Assembly: GCA_025934595.1 (NCBI GenBank)
Contig: JAICXU010000229.1
Span: 1 to 6,027, forward strand
DNA: 6,027 nt
Origin: Polyangiaceae bacterium
GTDB lineage: Bacteria; Myxococcota_A; Polyangia; Polyangiales; Polyangiaceae
Direction of reading: 5' to 3'
The position numbers and the translations under genes are program-made. Shown here one piece after another: positions 1 to 5,484 of this stretch (position 1 is its first letter; every line of letters starts with the position of its first letter). The notes under the pieces are model-generated. The model had not been told where the DNA came from and ran no database searches. It saw only the letters and a program-made list of their open reading frames with translations.

Positions 1-2
1 CG

Positions 3-62
3 GCCGTTGCGATCCTCGCCGTTGCCGCGCTCTGGTTCACGCACGTCATCCCGCACAAGTGA
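3..62 (+). CDS. C-terminal end of an unidentified membrane protein (partial)
   Basis: Reading from base 3, the frame is open to a TGA at 60-62 and encodes AVAILAVAALWFTHVIPHK. This is a hydrophobic stretch of about 15 residues followed by a short polar tail ending in Lys, typical of a last transmembrane helix. The rest of the gene lies left of the window, so the family cannot be named. The stop lies 46 bases before the proposed start of trmO, so the two could be co-transcribed. The call rests only on hydrophobicity, the stop position and the spacing to the next gene; a chance open frame over 19 codons is possible. Confidence 0.5.
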   Translation, partial: AVAILAVAALWFTHVIPHK

Positions 63-108
63 GCCTGGTCTAGACGCGCGTCAGGTTTGCGCGCTACTGG
101 TTCGAAGA

Positions 109-861
109 TTGAGGACACTGACGCTCACGCCGATCGGCGTCGCCCACACGCCCTTTCGCGAAAAAGTCGAGGCGCCGCGACAAGCCGTGGTCGCGAAAGG
201 CGTCGAAGGCGTCATCGAAATTTTCGACACGCCCGGCATGCGCGACGCGCTCGCGAATCTGGACGAGTGGAAACGAATCTGGGTTCTCTTCTGGTTCGAT
301 CGCAACACGGGCTGGAAACCCAAGGTGCGCCCACCTCGTGCGACGGGGAAAAAAGGCCTCTTCGCGACGCGCGCGCCGCATCGGCCGAATTCCATCGGTA
401 TGAGCGCGGTGCGTCTCGTGCGCGTCGAAGGCTTGAGGATTGTCGTATCCGACATCGATCTGCTCGATCGGACACCTATTCTCGACATCAAACCCTACGT
501 GCCTTACGCCGATGCATTTCCCGAAGACGACTCCGGATGGCTCGTGCAAGATCCGAAGCCCGAGTTCGCCGTGCAATGGACCGACGACGCGAAGAAGCAG
601 CTCGCGTGGCTCGGGAAGCACGGCGTCGAAATCCAAAAAGGCGTCGAGGACGTGCTGAAGCTCGGACCCATGCCGCACGCCTACCGGCGCATTCGCAGCG
701 AGCACGACAAAGGGATCCTCGCGCACAAGGAATGGCGCATCGATTTTCACGCCACGAAGGACACGATCACGATCTTTCGAATCCGTAGCGGCTACAAGCA
801 CCGCGAAATCGACGACGCGCCGAAGCCTCACGCCGCATTCGTGCGGCATTTCGACGTTTAA
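109..861 (+). CDS. trmO: tRNA (adenine37-N6)-methyltransferase TrmO (TsaA/YaeB family)
   Basis: TrmO enzymes use S-adenosylmethionine to methylate N6-threonylcarbamoyladenosine at position 37 of certain tRNAs, giving m6t6A and fine-tuning decoding in the cytoplasm. From a TTG start the product is 250 residues, close to the roughly 235 of E. coli TrmO. The N-terminal TsaA-like barrel begins LTPIGVAHTPF (residues 6-16) with PRQ at 23-25. It continues with the family blocks FATRAPHRPNSIG (85-97), SAVRL (99-103), DLLD (117-120) and DIKPYVPYAD (126-135). From about residue 150 a separate C-terminal domain follows, rich in Lys/Arg and ending in an RIDF...TIFRIRSGYK-like segment as in full-length YaeB proteins. 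The TTG at 109 was chosen because family similarity starts there; the frame is open upstream but overlaps the preceding gene and has no ATG or GTG. The Shine-Dalgarno match is poor (GAAGA touching the start). fabI follows 23 bases after the stop, suggesting one transcript. The function is clear; the exact start is less so. Confidence 0.9.
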   Translation: MRTLTLTPIGVAHTPFREKVEAPRQAVVAKGVEGVIEIFDTPGMRDALANLDEWKRIWVLFWFDRNTGWKPKVRPPRATGKKGLFATRAPHRPNSIGMSAVRLVRVEGLRIVVSDIDLLDRTPILDIKPYVPYADAFPEDDSGWLVQDPKPEFAVQWTDDAKKQLAWLGKHGVEIQKGVEDVLKLGPMPHAYRRIRSEHDKGILAHKEWRIDFHATKDTITIFRIRSGYKHREIDDAPKPHAAFVRHFDV

Positions 862-884
862 AGACCCGTGATAAGAAGCCGGCC

Positions 885-1775
885 ATGCTGAAGATCGATC
901 TCACGGGCAAACGCGCGCTCGTCGCCGGCGTTGCAGACGATGGTGGTTTCGGTTTCGCGATCGCGAAAGCGTTCGCGGAGGCCGGGGCGAAGGTCTGCGT
1001 CGGCACGTGGCCGCCTGCGATGAACATCTTCCAGACGTTGCTCCGTCGCGGAAAAATGGACGAGTCGCGCAAGATGGCGGACGGCTCGCTCTTCGAATTC
1101 GAAAAAATCTATCCGCTCGACGCTGCGTTCGACACGCTCGAATCCGCGCCCCAAGATTTGCGTGAGTCGAAGCGGTACAAGGACTGCGGCGATTTTTCGA
1201 TCGAGGGCCTCGCGAAAAATCTCGTCGCGGATTTCGGCGACAAGCCTCTCGACATCGTCGTGCATTCGCTCGCGAACGGATCCGAGGTGAAAAAAGCGCT
1301 GATCGAGACGTCGCGCGAGGGCTATCTGCAAGCGGTCGGCGTGAGCGCTTACTCGATGGTGTCGATGGTGGCGAAGCTCGCGCCCCTCATGAAGCCGGGC
1401 GGATCGTTCGCGTCGCTCACGTACATGGCCGGCGAGCGCGTGATCCCCGGTTACGGCGGCGGCATGTCGAGCGCGAAGGCCGCCCTCGAGAGCGACACGC
1501 GCGTGCTCGCGTTCGAAGCGGGCCGAAGGCACGGCGTTCGCGTCAACACGATCAGCGCGGGCCCCTACGCATCGCGCGCGGCGAGCGCGATCGGGATCAT
1601 CGATGCGATGGTCGACTACGCCGCGAAAAATTCTCCGCTGCCCGAGGCGATCACCGCCGACGACGTGGGCCACACCGCTGCATTTCTCGCGAGCTCTCTC
1701 GCGGCAGGAATCACGGGCACGACGATCTACGTCGACAAGGGCTACCACGCGATGGGCAAGTCGATCGAAATCTAG
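885..1775 (+). CDS. fabI: Enoyl-[acyl-carrier-protein] reductase (NADH), plant/chlamydial-type FabI
   Basis: FabI catalyses the last step of each cycle of type II fatty acid synthesis, reducing trans-2-enoyl-ACP with NADH in the cytoplasm. The 296-residue product is an atypical short-chain dehydrogenase. The nucleotide-binding start is GKRALVAGVADDGGFGFAIA (8-27), with HSLANG at 127-132. The active-site pair is Tyr180 (LTY) and Tyr190 (PGYGGGMSSAK) with Lys198. Asn221 to Pro227 (NTISAGP) forms part of the substrate-loop region. It is about 35 residues longer than E. coli FabI (262). The extra length lies around residues 43-100 (PPAMNIF, RRGKMDESRKMADGSLFEFEKIYPLD), the insertion familiar from plant chloroplast and related long enzymes, and there is one extra residue between Tyr190 and Lys198. 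The start ATG has only a weak purine stretch (AAGAAG) upstream. The gene sits 23 bases after trmO. Family members are triclosan targets; sensitivity here is not shown by the sequence. Confidence 0.95.
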   Translation: MLKIDLTGKRALVAGVADDGGFGFAIAKAFAEAGAKVCVGTWPPAMNIFQTLLRRGKMDESRKMADGSLFEFEKIYPLDAAFDTLESAPQDLRESKRYKDCGDFSIEGLAKNLVADFGDKPLDIVVHSLANGSEVKKALIETSREGYLQAVGVSAYSMVSMVAKLAPLMKPGGSFASLTYMAGERVIPGYGGGMSSAKAALESDTRVLAFEAGRRHGVRVNTISAGPYASRAASAIGIIDAMVDYAAKNSPLPEAITADDVGHTAAFLASSLAAGITGTTIYVDKGYHAMGKSIEI

Positions 1776-2022
1776 CGGGAAAACAGCTCGAAAAACGCGC
1801 GCGCGCTCGCCCGATCGCTTGGTAGCGACGCGCGATCCCGTGTGGCGAAAACGCAAGATTAGGCTCTGCTCCCTGATCCGGAATTCATCGTCGCGAGACC
1901 GCGGAAGCGATGTCGCACAATTCCATCATGAGGAATCCTCGCGAGTTGGACCTCATCCCGAAGGCCGGCTCGGTTCTCGCTCTTCGAGTGTCTTCGATCG
2001 TTCCCTAACTTCAGGAGGAGAC
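1776..2022 (+). promoter_or_regulatory. Intergenic region, presumed promoter region of the lipoprotein gene
   Basis: This is the longest noncoding stretch in the window and must hold the end of the fabI transcript and, given the strong ribosome binding site at its right end, probably a promoter. I could not find a convincing -35/-10 pair, a sigma-54 site, or a hairpin followed by a T-run. Visible structure is limited to a near-alternating GC run near 1800, a hyphenated palindrome GAGGAATCCTC at 1930-1940, and an overlapping palindrome CTCGCGAG at 1938-1945, either of which could be an operator. A 26-codon ATG frame (1928-2008) lies here but lacks a ribosome binding site. Confidence 0.3.
2013..2018 (+). 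promoter_or_regulatory. Strong Shine-Dalgarno sequence of the lipoprotein gene
   Basis: AGGAGG, within the longer run AGGAGGAG, lies four bases before the ATG at 2023. It is the best ribosome binding site in the window. It fixes the start of the lipoprotein at 2023 even though the same frame is open far upstream, into fabI, and suggests high translation. Confidence 0.85.
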
Positions 2023-3048
2023 ATGGTCATACTTAGTAAGCGGAATCTCGTCGCGTTGATTGGCATCACGAGCACGGCGCTCATTGGAAGCTTCGCAGGA
2101 TGTAGCGGCGACGACTCGTCCGGCGTGACGAATCCCGGCAATGACAGCGGCACGGTGGGCGACGACGGATCGACGGGCGGCGACGGATCGAAGCCAGGCG
2201 ACGGCGGAACGGGCAGCGAAACGGGCGGACCGACCGCGGTGAAGAGCGGCAAGGTCACGTTCAATCAGACGTCGATCGCCGCCGCGTTCTCGACGAGCGG
2301 CACGGCCTACTTCTACGACGCGCCGGCCGGATACGATGCGGATTGTGCCGGCTTCTCCACGGTATCGACACCCGCGGCCGCGGAATCGTCGTGCACGATC
2401 AAGGTGTGCACGGATCCCATTTCGAGCGACGCGGGAACGGTCGCGGACGCCGGCGACGCAGGTCCCATCGTCCTTCCGAACAGCGGCGACATCACGCTGA
2501 AGACGGCAGTGGATACGACCGGCACCGTCATCACGGCGAATGCCGACGGAACCTACACGGCTGCCACGGGCATCGTGAAGCTCTGGGATCCGAACGACAC
2601 CACTGCGGACGTGAAATCGAACGGCAGCGCGACGAGCATCGCCGCGTTCGACGACACCGGTCTCATCACTCCTGGCAACGTCACGACGCCGAAGCTCGGA
2701 GCCACCGACGTCAGCGCGCCGGCGACGAGCTCGACCACGTTCGACCGCGGCACGGCTCTCGCGGTCACCTACTCGGCGGGCGTCCCCGGAACGAAGCTCA
2801 CGGTCCGTCTCACGACCACGAGCACGACGAGGAAGGCGATCATCAATTGCGACTTCGACGCCGCGAATGGCGCGCAATCGATCGCCGCTGCCGACCTCGG
2901 CAACTTGGACAAAGCAGGGGCGGGTGGCGTGACGGGCGCGTATTCGGTGCAAGCTCGATCGGTGAAGTCGACGACGGCGAGCGACTTCACGTTCGACGTG
3001 ATTTTGAGCGCGAACGACTACGCGGGCTCGTTCACGAACGGCAACTGA
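2023..3048 (+). CDS. Putative secreted lipoprotein with Gly/Asp/Ser linker, function unknown
   Basis: I do not recognise a named family. The 341-residue product starts with a signal peptide: Lys6 and Arg7, then a hydrophobic core from about 9 to 25, then SFAGC. Cys27 is therefore the likely lipidated residue, although Phe at -3 is unusual for a lipobox. Ser at +2 gives no inner-membrane retention signal by the E. coli rule. Residues 28-72 are a flexible Gly/Asp/Ser/Thr linker that includes a sixfold periodic segment (48-65). The rest (about 76-341) is Thr/Ala/Ser/Gly-rich with alternating hydrophobic residues, which suggests a beta-sandwich-like exported domain. Four further cysteines (108, 124, 129, 276) could form two disulfides. 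The C-terminal part (about 235-330: TKLTVRLTTTST, AIINCDFD, FTFDVIL) looks like a second beta-rich unit. It is probably a monocistronic surface or periplasmic protein; the GST gene begins 35 bases downstream. That it is a lipoprotein is fairly sure; its role is unknown. Confidence 0.8.
   Translation: MVILSKRNLVALIGITSTALIGSFAGCSGDDSSGVTNPGNDSGTVGDDGSTGGDGSKPGDGGTGSETGGPTAVKSGKVTFNQTSIAAAFSTSGTAYFYDAPAGYDADCAGFSTVSTPAAAESSCTIKVCTDPISSDAGTVADAGDAGPIVLPNSGDITLKTAVDTTGTVITANADGTYTAATGIVKLWDPNDTTADVKSNGSATSIAAFDDTGLITPGNVTTPKLGATDVSAPATSSTTFDRGTALAVTYSAGVPGTKLTVRLTTTSTTRKAIINCDFDAANGAQSIAAADLGNLDKAGAGGVTGAYSVQARSVKSTTASDFTFDVILSANDYAGSFTNGN
2164..2217 (+). repeat. Three 18-base tandem units encoding the lipoprotein linker
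   Basis: Three consecutive 18-base units begin at 2164, 2182 and 2200 and encode DGSTGG, DGSKPG and DGGTGS. The first two share the 10-mer GACGGATCGA; the third has diverged (GACGGCGGAA). The units keep the reading frame, so gain or loss of copies would change only the length of the linker between the lipidated Cys27 and the folded part. Confidence 0.75.
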
Positions 3049-3083
3049 TTCCCAGCGGTGGTGAGTCGTGATTCTCTCGGGAA

Positions 3084-3845
3084 ATGCGGCTCATCACGAT
3101 CGGGTTCAGCCACTACTGCGAAAAAGCGCGCTGGGCCCTCGACAGGATGGGTGTAAACTACACGGAAGATTCGCACGCGCCGCTCGCGCACTATCCGGCG
3201 GCACTGCGTGCGAGCGGACAGCGCACCGTCCCCGTGCTGGTCACGGACGACGGAGTCTTCGCGGACTCGACGGACATCCTTAGATACGTCGACCCGTTCT
3301 TGCCCGAAGCCGCGCGTCTTTTTCCAGAAGAAGAGGACGCGCGCCGCGATGTGACCGATCTCGTAGAGACGTGCGATCGCGAGATCGGTCCGCGCGTGCG
3401 GCGTTGGGTCTATGCGTGGCTCTTGGGCGAGCCGGAGATCGTGCGGCCGCTCATCGAACGCTCGATGACCGACGCGGAAAAACGCATGTCGCCGATCTTG
3501 ATGCCGCTCGTCATCGCGGGCATCAAGCGCGGTCTCAAGATTTCGCCGGAGCTTCGCGAATCGCAATTCGAAAAAATCAAAGCCTCCTTCGTCGCGCTCG
3601 CGCCGCGTCTCGCGGGAAAAAAATATCTCGCAGGAGATTCGTTCTCCGCCGCCGATCTCGCGCTTGCTGCGCTCTCCGCGCCGGCGCTCGGCGTCGAAAA
3701 TCATCCTGTCTTGCACCCCGATCCAGATGCGTTGCCGGCCGGGATGCGAGCGCAGATCGAAGAGCTGCGCGAAACGCGCGCCGGGCAGCACGTTCTCACG
3801 ATGTACCGAGACCATCGAAAGCAGGAAAATTCAGCTGCAAAATAG
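3084..3845 (+). CDS. Glutathione S-transferase-like protein
   Basis: The product is 253 residues with the two-domain GST layout. The N-terminal thioredoxin fold (about 1-72) opens LITIGFSHYCEKARWAL, a SxYCxKAR active-site segment in place of a CxxC, with Cys12 and Ser9 as candidate glutathione-contacting residues. It includes the cis-proline motif TVPVL (48-52) and DSTDILRYVD (61-70), where Asp61-Ser62 corresponds to the usual Glu/Gln-Ser that binds the gamma-glutamyl group. The helical C-terminal domain (about 85-245) carries the N-capping box GDSFSAAD (184-191). Proteins of this family conjugate or reduce electrophiles with glutathione in the cytoplasm; the substrate cannot be read from the sequence. 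The ATG is the first start after an in-frame TGA at 3069, but its Shine-Dalgarno (GGGA) is only one base away, so translation may be weak. The gene converges with the RCC1-repeat gene. A non-enzymatic GST fold remains possible. Confidence 0.85.
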   Translation: MRLITIGFSHYCEKARWALDRMGVNYTEDSHAPLAHYPAALRASGQRTVPVLVTDDGVFADSTDILRYVDPFLPEAARLFPEEEDARRDVTDLVETCDREIGPRVRRWVYAWLLGEPEIVRPLIERSMTDAEKRMSPILMPLVIAGIKRGLKISPELRESQFEKIKASFVALAPRLAGKKYLAGDSFSAADLALAALSAPALGVENHPVLHPDPDALPAGMRAQIEELRETRAGQHVLTMYRDHRKQENSAAK

Positions 3846-3848
3846 ATG

Positions 3849-3872
3849 CGAGCTCGACGCGCGTCGATCTCG
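3849..3872. terminator. Candidate bidirectional terminator hairpin between convergent genes
   Basis: A 24-base inverted repeat is centred between 3860 and 3861. Its core TCGACGCGCGTCGA is a perfect 14-base palindrome, and the arms extend to 12 bp with one C/T mismatch. It fills the 31-base gap between the GST stop and the stop of the RCC1-repeat gene on the other strand. Placement fits a shared terminator, but no T-run follows on either strand, so it may only be a stable 3' end or act with a termination factor. Confidence 0.45.
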
Positions 3873-3876
3873 AGCG

Positions 3877-5436
3877 TCAGTGCGGGAGGCCGTCGACCTT
3901 CGTGGGCACGGAGTTGTAGATACAGCCCGTCGCGGCGTCGCAGGTTTGATCTCCAGCGTCGTCGACTGCGGAATGTCCGAGCTCGCCCTCCGCGTTCGCT
4001 CCCCAACAGTAGACCGAGCGATCGAGCCCGCCCGATCCCTCCTTGACGATCGCACAGGTGATGGCGTGCCCCGCCGTGATGGCGACGGCATTCGAAAGCA
4101 TGCCGGTACCTCCGGGGCCTCGGGTTTGCACAGGTTGCGTTGCGCAGGACGTGCCGGGGAAGTAGGCGGCGAGGACCGTGCAGGTGTTCCCGACCGAGCT
4201 CGGTGCCACGCCGAGCTCGCCCTCGACATCGCGGCCTGCGCACCACACAGATCCATCGGCGCGAAGTGCACAGACGTGCACGTAACCGACGGCGAACGAC
4301 GTGATGTCGTTGAAAGCCGTGCCTGCGTCCCATGATCCGAAGGGATAAGCAGTAGGCGGTTGATCGTTCGTGACGCTGGATTGAATCGAGTCGTTGCCGA
4401 ACTGTGAGGCGAGATGTTGTCCCCAACAGTATCCCAAACTTGGGATCGACCCCGCGGCGCAGACGGTCGTGCGGCCTCCCGAGAGCGACGCCATCGATGT
4501 GAGTGGGCCGCCGTCGTCGAACGTGATGTGAACAGGCGGTCCGGGGTTCCCGCTCACGTCGTTGAACACGCCGTTTCCGAAGCAAACAGTACCGCTTGGT
4601 TCGAGCGTACACACACCATCTTCGTAGGAGTTGAACCGTGTGATGTCCGTGCCCGCGTCAACCGCAATGGGGCTCGGGCTGTAGTAAGTACTACCAGCGG
4701 TAAGGTCGCCCGAGGTCCCAGGAACGTGACCGAGCGATCCGCGATCGCTAAGTCCCCAACAGCTTACGACGCCCGGCCCGGCCAACAGGCACGTCGATCC
4801 GTTGCGCGTCGCGATGGACACGTTACCGCTCGTCGTGCCGGGTACTTGGGCAGGTGTATGGAACTCGCTGGTTCCCGGCGAGGTGGGCGGCTTGCCCAAT
4901 TGTCCATAGCTGTTGTTTCCCCAACACCACATCGTGCCGTCACGTAGCAGCGCGCATGCGTGATCGTTGCCTACCGAGATATGTGATGCGGGGGGGAGGC
5001 CTCCGATCTTGGTTGGCGTAGCGGTGTTCGCGAGCGTTGACGGGGCTATCCCCAACACGCCTTGGGTATTGGATCCCCAACAGTAGACATCTCCATTTGC
5101 GGTGAGCACGCAAACTGCGTCTCCACCACTTTGGGATTCGAGTGCATGACTCCCCCAAGCCGCGATCTCGACGGGTGTGGTTCCACAAACGCCCTGCTCG
5201 CAGGTGTCGCCGCTCGAGCATGCATGCCCGCACGCGCCGCAGTTGTTGCTGTCGGAAGTCGTGTCGGCGCAAGCCGCGTCGCCGCCGCCACCGCCGTCAC
5301 TGCTCGTCGACGCTTCGCTGCCGCCGTCTCCATCGGTCGCAGAGCCTGGCGCGTCGCCGACGCATCCGCCGTACATCGCCGCTGCGGCGACCAAAATGCC
5401 AGCCGAAAATCCCAAATATTTAGGTGTACTATGCAT
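3877..5436 (-). CDS. RCC1-repeat beta-propeller lipoprotein with Cys-rich linker
   Basis: The 519-residue product has a signal peptide (Lys6, hydrophobic 8-22) ending in MYGGC, making Cys25 the likely lipid-anchored residue; Tyr at -3 is atypical. A Gly/Asp/Ser linker (26-55) and a six-cysteine segment follow (C56, NNCGACGHAC at 64-73, C79, C84), of a type common in exported myxobacterial proteins. Residues 89-519 contain seven RCC1-type repeats with the pattern CxLxxxGxVxCWGxNxxGxLG. The Cys-Trp-Gly element or its variant ends at Cys119, 171, 226, 285, 337, 399 and 477. Each is preceded by a Cys 9-16 residues earlier, so every blade has a possible disulfide. Blade 4 has CFG and blade 6 has CAG. 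Seven repeats predict a closed seven-bladed propeller; the final PTKVDGLPH may be completed by the N-terminal strand around PVEIAAWG. RCC1 propellers bind protein partners; here it would be at the cell surface or in the periplasm, with unknown ligand. The start is set by GAGGGG six bases upstream. It lies 48 bases after the aminopeptidase gene. Confidence 0.93.
   Translation of the reverse strand: MHSTPKYLGFSAGILVAAAAMYGGCVGDAPGSATDGDGGSEASTSSDGGGGGDAACADTTSDSNNCGACGHACSSGDTCEQGVCGTTPVEIAAWGSHALESQSGGDAVCVLTANGDVYCWGSNTQGVLGIAPSTLANTATPTKIGGLPPASHISVGNDHACALLRDGTMWCWGNNSYGQLGKPPTSPGTSEFHTPAQVPGTTSGNVSIATRNGSTCLLAGPGVVSCWGLSDRGSLGHVPGTSGDLTAGSTYYSPSPIAVDAGTDITRFNSYEDGVCTLEPSGTVCFGNGVFNDVSGNPGPPVHITFDDGGPLTSMASLSGGRTTVCAAGSIPSLGYCWGQHLASQFGNDSIQSSVTNDQPPTAYPFGSWDAGTAFNDITSFAVGYVHVCALRADGSVWCAGRDVEGELGVAPSSVGNTCTVLAAYFPGTSCATQPVQTRGPGGTGMLSNAVAITAGHAITCAIVKEGSGGLDRSVYCWGANAEGELGHSAVDDAGDQTCDAATGCIYNSVPTKVDGLPH
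4000..5082 (-). repeat. Five in-frame copies of the 9-mer TGTTGGGGA encoding Cys-Trp-Gly
   Basis: On the - strand the nonamer TGTTGGGGA occurs at 4000-4008, 4420-4428, 4753-4761, 4918-4926 and 5074-5082, each encoding Cys-Trp-Gly at the same place in an RCC1 blade. The codons TGT and GGA are identical in all five although TGC and other Gly codons are used elsewhere in the gene. A sixth copy at 5049-5057 falls in another frame (across Gly-Val-Leu-Gly-Ile) and looks accidental. The two degenerate blades read TGC TTC GGA and TGC GCA GGC. Confidence 0.8.
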
Positions 5437-5442
5437 ACAAGT

Positions 5443-5448
5443 CCCCTC
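5443..5448 (-). promoter_or_regulatory. Shine-Dalgarno sequence of the RCC1-repeat gene
   Basis: On the - strand GAGGGG ends six bases before the ATG (5434-5436), a good position for ribosome binding and the reason for this start. Further upstream, TAGAAT (5464-5469 on the + coordinates) differs from the -10 consensus TATAAT at one base and would give a leader of about 20 bases, but no matching -35 is visible, so a separate promoter in the 48-base gap is only a possibility. Confidence 0.65.
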
Positions 5449-5484
5449 GCTTGCCCGCGAACGATTCTAGGATGACGGAGCTCG

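Noticed and set aside
953..968. Perfect 16-base palindrome TTTCGCGATCGCGAAA
   Set aside because: It lies within fabI and encodes the conserved Phe-Ala-Ile-Ala-Lys of the nucleotide-binding region with preferred codons, so protein coding explains it.
1815..1828. TCGC/GCGA hairpin after fabI as terminator
   Set aside because: A four-bp stem without a T-run is expected by chance in such GC-rich DNA.
858..1856. Long open frame on the - strand opposite fabI (332 codons)
   Set aside because: It is Arg/Ala/Asp-rich without domain features and lies fully against a confidently identified enzyme; long antisense frames are expected in GC-rich codon-biased DNA.
1928..2008. 26-codon ATG frame ending just before the lipoprotein ribosome binding site (possible leader peptide)
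   Set aside because: No Shine-Dalgarno precedes its ATG and the peptide has no regulatory codon run, so it is probably a chance frame.
1603..2022. Upstream extension of the lipoprotein frame into fabI
   Set aside because: The extension is out of frame with fabI, Arg/Ser-rich and has no start signal; the AGGAGG and signal peptide fix the start at 2023.
2011..2952. Long - strand frame opposite the lipoprotein gene (313 codons)
   Set aside because: Its translation is an Arg/Val/Ala-rich low-complexity sequence, while the + strand has a strong ribosome binding site, signal peptide and normal codon pattern.
3049..3083. TTCCC/GGGAA inverted repeat before the GST start, as an RNA switch or terminator
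   Set aside because: Only five base pairs with a loop of about 25 bases and no T-run; too weak to call.
4000..5082. Spaced repeats of CCCCAACA as a CRISPR-like or regulatory array
   Set aside because: The copies are irregularly spaced, and all but one are in frame with the Cys-Trp-Gly motifs of RCC1 blades.
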